A stretch of DNA of 64,000 nucleotides from Thuidium tamariscinum (GCA_947034885.2 OX344757.2:4154001-4218000), one strand, 5' to 3'. Numbered from the stretch's first letter, positions 32,831 to 45,235 are shown. Notes: a model not told the origin generated them from the letters alone. Made by a program: numbers and translations.

Positions 32831-32984
32831 TGCTTTAAATATTTTTTCTTATATTGAGCTATGTATATATCCACCCTAAAATTAAAGTAATTACCAAGCA
32901 CAAAAGCTCTCAAGGTGGTAATTTTAGGGGTGTCCATGGATCAAAGTTTAATCCATTCTTGATCATTGTTTCCCTTTCTTGGTA

Positions 32985-33340
32985 AGGTAGAGTGGTTTAT
33001 TTCCAGTTAATTATAACACATTATTATTGAAAACAAGATTTGTCCGTTAGGTGGCACTTGGCAATGAAGCAATCTTGATTGGTGCTACAATTATCTATTA
33101 CAATAATGAAGTAGTCTTGATTTTACAACCAAACTTTGGTTGGAAATGGGATGACCTATATAACCATCCAATCTTCACCTAAAAATTAATGTTGGTCTTC
33201 AATTCTTTTGTTTTGTTTAAACAAATGAAATGGAATTTTCATTGTAATTATGCTCAATTGCTTAAGTGGTCAAAAATGGATTGCTTCCCTAAGAAACTTA
33301 AATACCAATTGGATTGAGTCAGAGAACTAACTTGAAAATC
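32985..33340 (+). repeat. Dispersed repeat family J, copy 2
   Basis: Starts AGGTAGAGTGGTTTATTTCC after TA and shares 'ggtgctacaattatctat', 'gatgacctatataa' and 'ctcaattgcttaagtggtc' with 57.35-57.68 kb. Confidence 0.6.
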
Positions 33341-33369
33341 CCGACTACAATGTTTTATAAGATTCAATA

Positions 33370-33745
33370 AGGTAGAAGTACCTATAATGGATAACCTAAA
33401 CATTTTAGCATGTAAAATGTGGAAAACTCATTGTAGAATTGAGCTTAGTGTATGCAAATATAAGGATAAAAAATAATGAAAAAAAAAGAATTTTTTTCTT
33501 CAAAAATAAATATTTGATTCAATATAAATGAAGATTTTTCATTAGGACCCATTCTAAATATCACAAAGTCACCTATTACGGTTAGTTTTGACACTTCTCT
33601 CTAAGCAATTAAGATATAGTGATGATTGGACAAGAAGGTACAAATAGATAATCTTTTTCAATAAATAGAGCATTCAAGTGTTGTTCACAATTGGTCAACC
33701 TATAAGGCTTTAAAAGGGGATTGTCTTAAAGAAGTACTTCTACCT
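33370..33745 (+). mobile_element. Family D element, uninterrupted copy
   Basis: Starts AGGTAGAAGTACC after TA (33368-33369) and ends GAAGTACTTCTACCT before TG. The terminal inverted pair is about 13 bp and the element 376 bp. It serves as the empty-site reference for the palindrome at 13.0 kb. Confidence 0.8.
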
Positions 33746-33749
33746 TGTA

Positions 33750-34235
33750 TTGGCTGTTAAACCTACCATTGGAAGGATGCTCGTTGGTCAATAACTTATT
33801 AGGTGGTATCCAAATGGAAGAATTCAAACCTTACCCACACGTTAAGCAAAGTCACAATTATGAAAAGTTTCCTACTTTCCCTTCACTTGTGTCAAAAAAA
33901 ATTATGAAAAGTTCATTTTTTATTTTTGTATATATAAAACTTAATTTCCCCCTCTTATAAGGTGGAAGTGCAATTTACTTACATGATTAGTATTCAATTT
34001 TCAAATTTTCAACAAAATTCTCAAAACAAACTCAATCTTTTCATAGAATCATAGATTTCTTTAACCATTGAAAGGTGTTCAAGACAAAAAGTGATTAATG
34101 GATGGCTACATTGTTCATTGTTGTAATAAAAAATGCACTTGCAAGTCTAAGCATTATAACAATATAATTGGAATAATTTGGTGACTATCTCATTCAGGGG
34201 ACTCGAGGGGGACGGGGATGAGGGGGGCTTTAGAT
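33750..34235. other. Intergenic, nothing recognised
   Basis: AT-rich, with a 71-codon plus frame (33745-33960) of no recognised family. Confidence 0.4.
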
Positions 34236-34241
34236 GATCAA

Positions 34242-35130
34242 CCTTTAAAGGACTAAGGCCTATATTTCTATTAAAAAAAACTTTGAAATTATCATTTCTA
34301 TTCATTAAGGGAGATTTGAGGGCATTAGAAGACTGCAAGTTTTCTTGACTTCTTGGACTGTTGGAATGCTCTACATTAGCAGTCTGATGTAGTTGAGAGA
34401 ATGCCTCATCAATATAATAGTTATTTTAATGACTTTTCAATTATAATTTCATGAATTTTTGAAAAAAAATTAGGTTATTAATGCTTTTTTGAATTTTTTT
34501 CCTTTCAAAAATTTGTAAATTCAACCATTATGGGTTGATTTTTTGTTTTACAACAACACGGGGAATAAGCAAGGGAACGGCCTTGAAAACGGCCCTCCCT
34601 TGTCCTCAAATCTCTTCTAATGGCAAGGTGCAAAATTCTTAGAACTTTGTTTTTTCTACATATCAAATCAGAGGATCTTGCACTAGACGTGTATAATAAT
34701 GTGTAATGGAAAGTTTGAAATTTTTGACCATGTGGATTGCAAGATATACACATTCAAAGTAAAGAAATCAATGTTTCTTTGCATCTTTTGTGATTTTTTG
34801 ACTTTGAATCTTTTAAGTTGAATTTCTTGCCCTACAAGACTTGAGAGTATAAGAATTTAAAAATGAAAAAAACAAAAAAACACTTGATTTTCATTCTTTA
34901 AAAAATTATCAAGTAAATGTAGGTTTGAGGTTGAATACAAAATAAATCATTAACAACTCTAAGATGAAATTGAAACACCATAATCCCACTATGAGATTAT
35001 TCTAATAACAAAACTTGAGCATGTCAAACATTTTTTCTTGAGAAGTTGTAAAAATTGCAATGAAAAATGATTATTTTCAATCTAAGTATTCTTGCATTGC
35101 CCCTTGAGAAGACAATTGGTCTTTTAGGGG
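34242..35130 (-). mobile_element. TTAA-bounded element (family F, copy 3)
   Basis: The right flank is TTAA (35131-35134) and the left flank a decayed TCAA. The left end is CCTTTAAAGGACTAAGGCC and the complement of the right end is CCCCTAAAAGACCAATTG. The interior is the inverse of the 185-1097 copy, interrupted by a family E element. Confidence 0.65.
34313..34622. mobile_element. Family E element nested in family F
   Basis: Ends CATTAAGGGAGATTTGAGGG and CCTCAAATCTCTTCTAATG. It includes 'tctgatgtagttgagagaatgcc' and the long A/T tract. About 310 bp. Confidence 0.75.
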
Positions 35131-35134
35131 TTAA

Positions 35135-35498
35135 ATAGGAGGAAGACATTATGAGAGGTTATAGATACATGAACAAAAATTCAATTTAACAAACATATGT
35201 GGGTAATATCTCAGTATCTATATGAATTTTTTTTCAAATGAAATTCTTATATTTAATTTGGTGCCAAAAGATCCTTATTTCATTGACTTGTAATCAAATA
35301 AAGTAGGATTATAAAAATTACTGTTTTTGTTGTAGATCATACTTTAATTATAAGACCAATGAAATCTTATTTGTTCTCGTTTAAAAATGAAACCAAACTT
35401 GAAAAACACCAATAGATATATTATTTGGACATCACATGCAAAAGTTATTAACAAATAAAGTATGATTTATACTTGACCTGAAAATGACCTTTGACAAT
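35135..35498. other. Intergenic, nothing recognised
   Basis: AT-rich, without frame or repeat ends. Confidence 0.4.
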
Positions 35499-35774
35499 CA
35501 TTAGAAGAAATTTGAGGGCATTAGGAGACTGCGGGTTCCCGGACTGCGGGAACGCAGTTTCTGCCCTGTGAACCTGAATCCTACGTGGTCGGGACACTGC
35601 CACGTAATATTTAATTTTTTTTGGACTTATTTTCATATTTCAGGACCCAAAAAAAAAATTTTTTTTTTTTTTTTTTTCCCATAAAAATCGGCCTGACGAG
35701 GATCTGCGGCATTGGGAGCCGTTTCGGGAACAGACCCGAAACGGTCTCCTAATGCCCTCAGATTTCATCTAATG
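35499..35774. mobile_element. Family E element, GC-rich variant
   Basis: Ends CATTAGAAGAAATTTGAGGG and CCCTCAGATTTCATCTAATG. The interior holds 'acgtgg-cgggacactgccacgt' and CCGTTTCGGGAACAG...CCCGAAACGG, both self-complementary. It is 276 bp and the best preserved E interior. Confidence 0.8.
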
Positions 35775-35779
35775 AAGTA

Positions 35780-37285
35780 CATATTTACTAAAGAAATGTG
35801 CAATTCTTGAATATTTCACCATTCAATGTTTAGGGGCCTTGATGATTTTTGATGTCCCTACCTTTTTTACACATGAAAATTACTTTTTGAATTAGTTTGC
35901 AATCATTTAGGACTTGAATTTCAAATAATTTGGAATCCAATAGAGGTGCTAGTTCCCTTAATTCTTCATTTTTTATATTTTATCCATTCTTCATGGCATA
36001 AAATTAAAGATGAAGGTGTCATGTGTTTCAATTTCAATATATTGAATAAAGAAGTAGGTCTTGTATGATTGAAAACAAACTTACTACAACTTTTGATGGT
36101 ATAATATAAATTAGTTTAGCTTATATTATAATTGCTAACATTGTTTTGTCAATGTTTCAAATAGAAATAATGAATTTGAAAGTTATTTCCACAATTAAAA
36201 TTCCCAAACATTTGAATATATGTTTTTTGAAAATTCATCATAACAAGTTTACATTGGATTGTTGCTCCAAACTTTAGCTTTGTTGTGGTGCTAGCTAAAT
36301 TACAAACTAGCTTAACTACAAATATTACAAATTAGCCATAGGCACTCCAATACAACAAGGATTCATATAATTTACATGAACAAAAGTTTATTTGAGCACT
36401 TCTAAATATTCTTTAGGCCTTGTATAGTATTGTACTAGAAAAAACTTGTTCAAATTTTATTTTATTGTATCTTCAATCTAGCTTAAAAGTAGTGAATCAT
36501 CTATTTATATAACACTATTGGTATGTTATGGTGTGACCTTTTAGAAATTGAGGCCCAAAGAAGATGAGAAATCCTCATCACATTCACGTTTCCAATTGCA
36601 ATCAATAATTTTTAATATAAAATTTGATCAAATTAAGGTACTTGTACTACAAAATAATAGGGACGTTTTTCTAGCACCACCTTCTACAAATGCTTGCCTA
36701 AAATGCACAACCATTCTTTATAAGAGCCTAGGATGAATTTCACATACAATTATGCCCATTGCATCATAGTTTATTCATTCAATGTCCAAAATATACAATT
36801 AAGAGAAAATAAAATCCCTTTTTTGACTACCCCTACATTCAACCAAAAATAATAATTCAATTCAATAATAGGAATTATGCTCAATCTTTTATTCAACCAA
36901 TTCCACATGTTATTAAACCTTTAAAAAGTTCATTTCAAGCCAAGTTCATCATGAAAATGGGCATCCAAGCACCCTTGTCCTAATATTTTTGGGAGGAACT
37001 ACAAACTACCGCATTGCCTCACTAACTTACCTCGGTTGAAAATTAGAGGGATTAAGGTTGTTAGGATGACCCATATTAATCTCACTCAAATTTTAACCCT
37101 CAAAGGTCCATAAAGCTCTTTGAGACCATATAGTAGATTATGAATACAATGGTATTTTGATAAGAAAAAATATTGACCAAATATTTTTAGTACAAAGTAA
37201 ATCAATGATGATAAAAGTTTGTAAATAATAATACATTGCAATTCATATATTAAACTACAATTGAAAAGTTATAATGTAGCTTGTA
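35780..37285. other. AT-rich intergenic, nothing recognised
   Basis: Short frames only (maximum 62 codons, 36548-36736). No paired ends were seen. Confidence 0.4.
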
Positions 37286-37287
37286 TA

Positions 37288-37698
37288 TGGTAGAAGTACT
37301 TATAACCGATAAAATAAGCACATTTGGATACAATCCAGGGTAGTGCAAGGCAAAGTAAACATTTTCAGAGATGACAAAAATAATGGGAATTGCAAAAAAA
37401 TTGGTAATTTTATCTCTTAAATTGAAATTATTATGAATTTTGGAAGGCAAAAGTTGGGCTTGATCTATAACCAACATCTAGAGTCATCCAATTTCAATCA
37501 TTGAAGAATACTTTCCCACTAATTACTTCCTACATTTATACTCACTTATGTGTCATTAACTTGTAGGTCCAAACCTTAGAAAAGTACAAAGACACACATT
37601 CCAAGGAGAAAATGGGAATCCATTCCAATCTTCTTTCGAATAGGTTATCCTATTTGTTGTTAATGGAGGGGGGGGTCAACAATAGGTACCTCTACCAT
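37288..37698 (-). mobile_element. Family C element, inverted copy
   Basis: From GGTAGAAGTACTTATAACC to AATAGGTACCTCTACC. It is the inverse of the copies at 25.0 and 31.7 kb in block order, about 411 bp. Confidence 0.75.
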
Positions 37699-37806
37699 AA
37701 AGGGACTGCAAAGACATTTCAAGGTTAAAAAATTGTTTTATACATTCTTTGTACCTTAAAAGGCTAAAACAAATGCAAGACATTAAATCCTACCATCAAA
37801 GATATA

Positions 37807-38080
37807 AGGTGGGTACACCCTAAAGTGCCACTTATTCTTTCTGTGCCTAGGTCATGTTATCATGCTGTTTGGATTTGTATACAATCTTGTTGGCGAGTGA
37901 AAGCATGTTCCAACGCACCAAAGAACAGAGGATTTGGATACCATTTGCAAAAGTTATTAACAATCAAAGTCTGTTTCTAAAAAGTGCCATCTACAGTCTA
38001 GGTACATGACTGATTTTGGAAATGTATACACATTGTAGATGGCACTTTAAGGTCAGGTGCCATTTTGGTTGTATCTACCT
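37807..38080 (-). mobile_element. Family A MITE, inverted copy
   Basis: TA-flanked (37805-37806, 38081-38082), from AGGTGGGTACACCC to GGTTGTATCTACCT, 274 bp. The full interior is in reverse orientation. Confidence 0.85.
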
Positions 38081-38089
38081 TACCCATCA

Positions 38090-39180
38090 AGGTAAATTTT
38101 AGATTTTGGGGAGTAAAATTGAAAAAAAAGCCCCCTATTTTTGTGTTGTGTTTAGGATTGATTTGTGGTCCACTTTTGTTAATTTGGGGTCATTAATTGC
38201 AAATATGAATTCAGAACTTGCAAAAATAGTAATTTTTTTTAATTTTAAATTCCTGCATTTTTCCCCACGATAAATCCACCCTGCTGGGCCCACCCTTCAA
38301 TGGTAGGATTTAACGCCCTCCAAACCGGATAAGGTAAGGTGGCGACACAATTAGGTTGGGATCCATAATGGGTCTGCAGCACCGGACGTCACACCTGCTG
38401 GTGCTACTGTAGCCCTAATAAGGTAGCGCCACACCATCCATCACGTTTTAAAGCATCTGAAATTGATACCCGGTAGATACCCTTCTCCCTCCCTAACCCT
38501 CCCCAACCCCCCTCAGGACCAAGGACATGATACTGATTGGGTACTCATGACGCACCAACCAAGTCTCCTAGTTGGTGGGCCGTCCCGTCCAGTTGACCCC
38601 CTCACCAACTGCCAGGTCAGGTCATGATCGGCTAGTCGGGTGACATGGCAGTCCCTCCCGCGGTGACGTGGAGAACGAGGAAAGGGCCACCCGGCCACGA
38701 AGAAAAAATCAAGCCCGGGAGGGGCCGCGGCGGACCCACATCCCCCCATCCATCTCGGATGGGGGCCCCTGATGAAAGGATCCTTTAGGGGTCCAATTGC
38801 TTATTTGGGCTTTTCTGGGGCTTTTCTTGGGATTTTCTTTTGGGGTGTGTGTGAATGGTGATTTGTCAACTGTGTCGCCGAGCCACCTCAGCGTCAAGGG
38901 TCCAAATAGCCGGAATACGTTAGTCCAAATAGCAAGGGCCCTAGAGACGGATAGGAAGGCGCCCCCCCTTTTGGGGGGGTATTTTAGTGGGTGCCCCTCC
39001 ATCCCCCACGGGCATGTGTCCCCCCGTATTCAGCCGTTTGGAGATGCGGATGCTGGATAATGCTCTATCCAATTGGGTATTTATACTCTTACTTTTATTT
39101 TTATTCTTACACAAAATAAAGGAGGTATTTATACTTTCCCAGGCACCGTGAGGCTCGGTCGTAGGCTAATTTATTGACTA
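38090..39180. other. GC-rich island without a recognised gene
   Basis: 38.3-39.06 kb is strongly GC-rich, with C and G runs. Overlapping frames on both strands (38709-39002 minus; 38797-39060 plus) show no domain. The first part (38100-38330) shares 'ggatttaacgccctcc'-type blocks with the element at 39.93 kb. Confidence 0.35.
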
Positions 39181-39200
39181 AGTTAAGGTAGAATCACCTA

Positions 39201-39513
39201 AGGTAGGAGGTCCTAAAATGGAGCAGGGTCTAAAACCAATCAGGCTCTAGAGGTACATTTTGCACTTTCCAATGTACAAGTGGTGTGCATTTGAGGAGGT
39301 GGGCGGTTTTAGAGCCCGCAAAAATGCAATTTTCTGCAACTTCAGAAATTCATAACTAATTCTACAAAGCTTCAAAAAATATGAAACAACTTGGGTTAGA
39401 TGCCAATTTCTCTTGCCTTTCAAGGAAAATTTACTGAAAAATATTTAAAGAAGTTCTACCTCCCCAAAAGTCAGCTTCAGCTCTTAGATGAGCGGTTTAT
39501 GAACCTCCTACCT
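39201..39513 (-). mobile_element. Family B MITE, inverted copy
   Basis: TA-flanked (39199-39200, 39514-39515), from AGGTAGGAGGTCC to GAACCTCCTACCT, an inverted pair with one mismatch. A good reference copy for family B. Confidence 0.88.
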
Positions 39514-39515
39514 TA

Positions 39516-39920
39516 TACCCAATCACTTAAGCAATTCTGGAAGAAATCATGAGGAATATGAGGCTATGCAAATTTTCCCTGTGTAGAAAGATAGGAAATA
39601 TGGAGATTGCAAATTTATCATAATTTTATTTCCAAAACTAAAATTACTGTAATTTTTAGAAGCCAAAAAGTGCATTGAATCTACAACCAATGTTTAGAGT
39701 TTTCAAATTGTGATCATAGCTAAGACTATTTTTCTACTTGGTACTTCCTACACACTTTATTACACTTTGGAACATGTGTCATGACCTTCTTAGTCCCAAC
39801 CTTGAAAATGGAGTAAAAGTACATTCCAAGATTTGATTTGAAATCTCTTCTAGCTTTGGTTGAAAATAGCCACATCCTACAAGTTGGGTATGGGTCCTTG
39901 GTCGGGAAGAGGTAGTTCTA
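39516..39920 (-). repeat. Family C element, inverted copy
   Basis: Starts directly at the right TA of the B element and carries the reverse C order to GAGGTAGTTCTA. The termini are partly lost. Confidence 0.6.
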
Positions 39921-39926
39921 TTGTAG

Positions 39927-40177
39927 TTCGACCTGCGGGACGTTAAACCCGTCCCACGAATTTATCCCAGGGGTAAAGGTTGAATTTTTTTACTTTGTGC
40001 ACAATTTTTTTTACAAATTTTGAATTCATATTTGTAGTAAAAGACTCCCCAATTAGCATCTTGGGGGCCTAGGGCATATCCCTAAACACGATACAGAAAT
40101 AGGATTTTTTCTTTATTTTCATCTCCAAGTAACATGAATTTTTACTCTGCTAGACGTGTTTAACGTCCTGCGTTCAA
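39927..40177. mobile_element. Element with GGACGTTAAAC inverted ends (family I)
   Basis: The left end is TTCGACCTGCGGGACGTTAAAC-like and the complement of the right end TTGAACGCAGGACGTTAAAC-like. They share GGACGTTAAAC and about 75% over the outer 20 bp. Related blocks occur at 21.83-21.93 and 38.1-38.33 kb. Confidence 0.6.
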
Positions 40178-40234
40178 TCCTACTACAATATACACTCCCT
40201 AACGGCATTGCGTAGTGTAAATGCAATTATAGCT

Positions 40235-40410
40235 AAGATTAGTATGCCCTATGCTCTTGCCACAACCAAAATAAATTTATAAGTATATAAGAAAAAAAAT
40301 TTAACCAAAAATAACTCAAAAATTTACAACCTTTGTTAGAAGGTCATGAAACAAAGCCCATGCACCTTTCCTTGCCAAGAGCTTTTGAACACTACCAAGA
40401 ATGTGACTAA
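40235..40410 (-). repeat. Dispersed repeat family K, inverted copy
   Basis: 'cttgccacaaccaaaataaa', 'aataactcaaaaatttacaac' and 'aaacaaagcccatgcac' match 31.4-31.55 kb. A short (AAAC)n run follows at 40440. Confidence 0.55.
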
Positions 40411-40562
40411 AGATGCACATCTTGTGAGATTTCAATATAACAAACAAACAAACAAACAATCTTAAAGGTAAGGATGGATTTGGAATAAAAGTTGATGTGA
40501 ATTTCATGTAGAATTTTGCATCTTTAATCATCTTTAAGCCATTTTGGGGTTCCAAGAATTAA

Positions 40563-41480
40563 CCCCTAAATTTCCTTATCTATATTTTCACCAAGATTAC
40601 TATAAAGCTACCATTTTGAATGCAAATACCAAAATTTAGAAGAAAAAAAACATTTTTGGATGCACATAATAGAAGGATCTTGTAATACATTGGTCTAAGA
40701 AGATGGAGAATTTTTTTAGAAATTTTCATTGTATCAATTGTAAGATATTGGTATTTGAATTGACCTAAACAAAAAATTAGGCTCCATAAGAAATAAAGAA
40801 CTTGCACTTCACAAGGTTATATAATTAGCAAAAATCTCTATATTGTGGTGCTTCCTTGTATTCAATCTTTAAGGCAAGGTGGCTAGATGATTGAAAAATT
40901 TTAGGTCATTTGGAATTATACAACATATAGGGAAAAAATATGGAGTACTAAAGTATTAAGAATTTAGTGAAGAAATTGAAAAATTCCAATTCCAATATTT
41001 GTAATGTTGCAATAATTAATCTACATTCTATGATTTCTTTTTCAAATAATATTGAAAATTGAATGACTCAAATGACATTGAGGCTTATTTTAGAATAGAA
41101 ATTTCATAACCACTTACAAACTAAAACTCCTCATAACCTTATTTCATTAATCAAAATAGAGTGATTAAAGCTTTCCATATATACTTTAAATCTTGGAAAA
41201 ACAATCTCAAATTTTTGTTCATCAAAAGATTGATTTTTCATCATTTGCCCACATTGCCTAATCAAAGGGGGGAAAACTACATATCATTCAATAATTTCTT
41301 AACCATTTAATCAAAAGTTGTGAAAATTGTTGGACCATAAAGAAATTTTTTTGACCACATTTTGAGTGAAAAGCTGAAGAAAAACAAATCAAAACTCCAT
41401 TTATACTAAGTTGCCCAAAATTGTTATATTGCTAGAAAAATGCAACTTGGTCTTTGATAGAGATAAACAACACTTTTTTG
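40563..41480 (+). repeat. Family H repeat, TTAA-started
   Basis: TTAA (40559-40562) is followed by CCCCTAAATTTCC, so this family also carries the TTAA-CCCC end. The interior matches 62.24-63.0 kb over its whole length, including 'gatcttgtaatacattggtctaagaagatgg'-like and 'aaactaaaactcctcataac' blocks. The right end was not found. Confidence 0.6.
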
Positions 41481-41484
41481 CTTA

Positions 41485-42625
41485 ATAGATAGCTTGAGGG
41501 TAATAAATAATCTACTTGAATTGGGGCATATATATTGTTTCTAGTCCAAAGTTTGTCTGGTTATAGTCCAAGGTCATAGCATGTAAGATTGACCAATATA
41601 AAGTATTATGATTTTGTAGCCAAAATGCATTGTTTGGCAACTCATATTCATTATAGAAATATCATCTTTTGTCCAAATTCACTCAAAAATAATTTCTAAA
41701 GGGTCTTGATTTGTTTGTTAAGGATTAATTATGAAAAAGAAAGACCTATCGAGTAGGTACTTTGCCAAAATTAATCTGATTCAAGAATCAATTAGTTCAT
41801 TTCTCATTTCTACAATAATCTTTCAGAAAGCCATTCCTTGGTTATTTTTTGGCCTTATCATCTTCTTGAAGTTAAAGTATGACTTCCATATAAAATTTGA
41901 AGTATAATAGAGTTTTCAAATTTTTCATAATCATAATCGATTTTGTAAATTTCCATGATGTCTATACTAGTTTGTAGAACTACATTTTAGAAGGACTATT
42001 TCTTGTTGTCAAACTAAATACAAACCAAAAGATAGGAATCAATGTCAAAACTAGTGTTTCAAAAGTCAATAACTTGATTTCCCCAATTTTTATGGATATT
42101 TTTTCAATAATTTTATTGGCCGCTTATTACAATTATCTCCTTGCAAGTATTACGCACTTCTATGAAGAGTTTTGGAAAACATTTTGTCTTTTTTGCAAAG
42201 TTTAGTTGACTACAACATCTAGATTTCTCATTGAAAGACTAAAGTAACTAAAATGTTTGTTGGGAATGACTCAACTATCTAAGCCTAATGGATCTAGATA
42301 ACAAATTCCATCCTTGATACCTTTTTCAAAAGGTATTGATAGTCTTGTAAAGAATTGGTTAACATATTTCTTCCTAAAATATGTAAAATCTTTGGTCCCA
42401 ATTTAGAAATGAGGTCATTTAATCAAATTATAGGTGGGAGGACATGGTAGCATGCACCTTGTCAATACTTGGATTGAACTAATGACCACTTCATTGATGC
42501 ATCAAGGCCAAAGCCAATGAACCAACAATCAAAGCTATAACTCTTGATTTGTATACTTGTGTAACTTTAATGATATTTGGATGAAAATTGGGTGAAGCTT
42601 TGGAGGAGTTATTTAGATTATTTTC
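41485..42625. other. AT-rich intergenic, nothing recognised
   Basis: No open frame above 60 codons and no element ends. Confidence 0.4.
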
Positions 42626-42626
42626 C

Positions 42627-43535
42627 CCCCTAAAGGCCGAAGGCCATTTTTTTGGTCAAAAATCTCTCAAAACTACCATTTTTGCTACGTCCACCCAAGA
42701 GAAAAAAAAATAGATTTTTTTAATCTAACCATATGATCTTATACTTTATTTGTCTGAGATCATGTGGTAAAAATTTCACAAAAAGTTTGATTGTATAGAT
42801 TGAAAGATATTTGTATTCAAACTTAGAAAAAAATAATTTTAAACATTGTCTTGCAATTTCAATTGAACTTTAACTGTCATTTGTTGAAATTTTTTGCACT
42901 ACGGACTTTGAATTAAGAGAAATTGTATTGAAGAATTGAGTTGAGAGTGCTAGAAAAAAATCCCCAAAAAGTGCTTGATTTTCATTATTTAAAAAATTAT
43001 TAAGTAGAGGTAGATCTATCATTGAAAGAAAAACTAAATCATTAATAGTTTCAGAAGATGGGATCAAAGTACAATAATTCCAATGGTGAGATTGTTCTAG
43101 CAAGAAATTTTAACCTTCTCAAGCAATTGCTTTTGAAAAATTGTCAAAATTGTTTTCAGAAATGAATCCTACATGTTTATTTTTTCAAAAAGATGCTCAA
43201 ATTGTCTAAAAAACAACATTGTTTATAACTCTTATATAATAATCCAAATGGAATGAATGAAAGATTCTCATGTAGACAAAAATATAATCTATAAGATAAA
43301 AAAATTAAATTTTTTTTCTTGGATTTATTTTTCTATCCATCAAGTTGAAAATTCAACTTTTTGTAGTACAACCTTTGCTCCTAGGCACCAATTGAAATAA
43401 TTATTATATTTCCACATGGATAATTAGTTTTTCTATCTTTTGAAAAAGTTTGAAAAAGTTTTACTAAAAATGGAGGTCATTCAAACCTACCCGAACTCCA
43501 AATTATCCTCCAAGGGGACAATGGGCTTTTAGAAA
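42627..43535 (-). mobile_element. TTAA-type element (family F, copy 2)
   Basis: The left end is CCCCTAAAGGCCGAAGGCC after a decayed TTTT-type flank, and TTAA lies at 43536-43539. The interior is the inverse of 185-1097, shown by the paired 'attattg/caataat' and 'tgtgtgaaattttttcctagactctcaactcaatt' blocks in opposite order. Confidence 0.6.
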
Positions 43536-43539
43536 TTAA

Positions 43540-44105
43540 ACAGTAGGCACAAAGGGTACCACTAATTACTTGTTTCATTAATTATGGTGTGTCTAGTGTG
43601 TTTTTTTGGGCCTCATGAGGCCAGACTCTAGTATTGTGGCATACTGACAGTGGTTTAAATCTAGAGGGAACATCCTCCATTCACTTCATGCTGTGTAGTT
43701 TGATTGAAAAAAAAACACTGGGTGTGTCTAGTTAAGCTTAGAAGACTATATCCAATGCACTCTTCATTTGATTTACATTGGTCTATTTTTTGTTTTTCAA
43801 TACCTTTAATTTTGGAATAATTCTTTTGAGGTGGCTTGTGGAGGATGCTTTTACAATGACAATGATGTTTGGCTTCACTTTTGATGTTCATATTTGGACA
43901 AACATTCTAAGTTGAAGTTGAGTAACTGTTTTTCGGCATTATTTAGTTTAACTTGTTGGAGGTATTATTTGATGAACCTTCAAGGCAATATTTGGATGAT
44001 TAAACAATTCATGAAAATATTTGGATGAGTATTTTATGGTGTTATTTCAAGGTTGTCTATAGGTGAATTATGGTGGTATTGAAATTGGGAGAAGCTTCTA
44101 AAATG
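43540..44105. other. Intergenic, nothing firm
   Basis: Moderately AT-rich with no gene. From about 43.95 kb the 'gaagc-tt' words of the next array begin. Confidence 0.4.
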
Positions 44106-44109
44106 TTAG

Positions 44110-44720
44110 TGAAGTAAGCTTTTTAATGTAACACTTGCATAAAGTTTTGAGAATATTATTTGACTAGAGCTTTCAAAGCAACTCTTGCATGAAGCCTTCA
44201 AGGTGTTATTCAAGTGAAGCTTTCAGTGTAAGGCTTTGAGAATGTTCCTTCAAGGTATTACTCAAGTGAAGCTTTCAGTGCAACATTTCTATGAGGCTTT
44301 GAGAATGTTATTTGACTAGAGCTTTCAAAACGAGACTTGTGTGAAGCCTTCAAAGTGTTATTCAAGTGAAGCTTTCACTGTAGGGCTTTGACAATGTTCC
44401 TTCAAGGTGTTATTCAAGTGAAGCTTTCAATGTAAGGCTTTGAGAATGTTCCTTCAATGTGTTATCCAAGTGAAGCTTTCAGTGTAAGGCTTTGAGAATA
44501 TTCTTTCAAGATATTACTCAAGTGAAACCTTCAGTGCAACATTTCTGTAAGGGTTTGAGAATGTTCCTTCAAGGCGTTATTCAAGTGAAGCTTTCAATGC
44601 AACATTTCTGTAAGACTTTGAGAATGTTCCTTCAAGGTGTTATATATTTAAGTGAAGCTTTTAGTGCAAGATTTTTGTAAGGCTTTGAGAATGTTCTTTC
44701 AAGGCCTAAGTGAATGTTTA
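44110..44720. repeat. Tandem array, 52-67 bp period
   Basis: About ten units of CAAGTGAAGCTTTCAGTG, 'aaggctttgagaatgttcc' and 'ttcaaggtgttatt'. Spacing of the 'aatgttcc' landmark is 52, 53, 62, 63 and 67 bp, so two unit lengths alternate by presence or absence of a 'caacatttct' block. One plus frame (44492-44680) stays open across three units and gives a 21-residue periodic peptide, probably by chance. Confidence 0.85.
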
Positions 44721-44751
44721 CTGAATAAAATATTTGACGTAGTATATGCAC

Positions 44752-45235
44752 AAGTGAATCTTTTGAGATAATATCATTTAAGATTTAAAGTGAGTTTTTT
44801 GAAATAGTACTTGCATGAACCATTTATAGTATTATTAAGATGTATGTTACTTTCAAGATGAATCTTTTGAAATAGAAATGAACATTTTGAGATGGTACTT
44901 GGATAAACCTTTCATAGTATTGTTAAGATGTATGTTACTCTCAATATAAATCTTTTGGAATAGAAGTGAGTATTTTCAGATGATACTTGGATAAGCCTTT
45001 TTATAATGTTACAAAGATGTCTATTACTTTGAAGGTGAATCTTTTGAAATAGAATTGAACATTTTTGTATGGTACTTGGATAAACCTTTCATAGTGTCAT
45101 TAAGATGTATGTTACTTTCAAGGTAAATCTTTTGGGATAGAAGTGACTACTTTTAGGTGGTACTTGAATAAGCCTTTTCATAATGTTACTAAGATGTTGG
45201 TTACTTTCACGGTTGAATACAAATGCCCACTTAAA
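44752..45235. repeat. Tandem array, 88-89 bp period
   Basis: About five units with 'aagatgtatgttactttcaaggtgaatcttttgaaatagaa', broken into variable pieces, followed by 'ggtacttggataaacctttcatagt'. 'gatgt' landmarks are at 44839, 44927, 45016, 45104 and 45193, a strictly regular period. Odd and even units differ ('aaacc' versus 'aagcc'), suggesting a higher-order dimer of about 177 bp. Confidence 0.85.

Noticed and set aside
44492-44680. 62-codon frame with a 21-residue repeat
   Set aside because: The periodicity comes from the tandem DNA array. Neighbouring units carry stops and no start context supports it.
44110-45235. CRISPR-like regular repeats
   Set aside because: Units abut directly without unique spacers and vary in sequence, in a plant nuclear context. 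They are tandem repeats.
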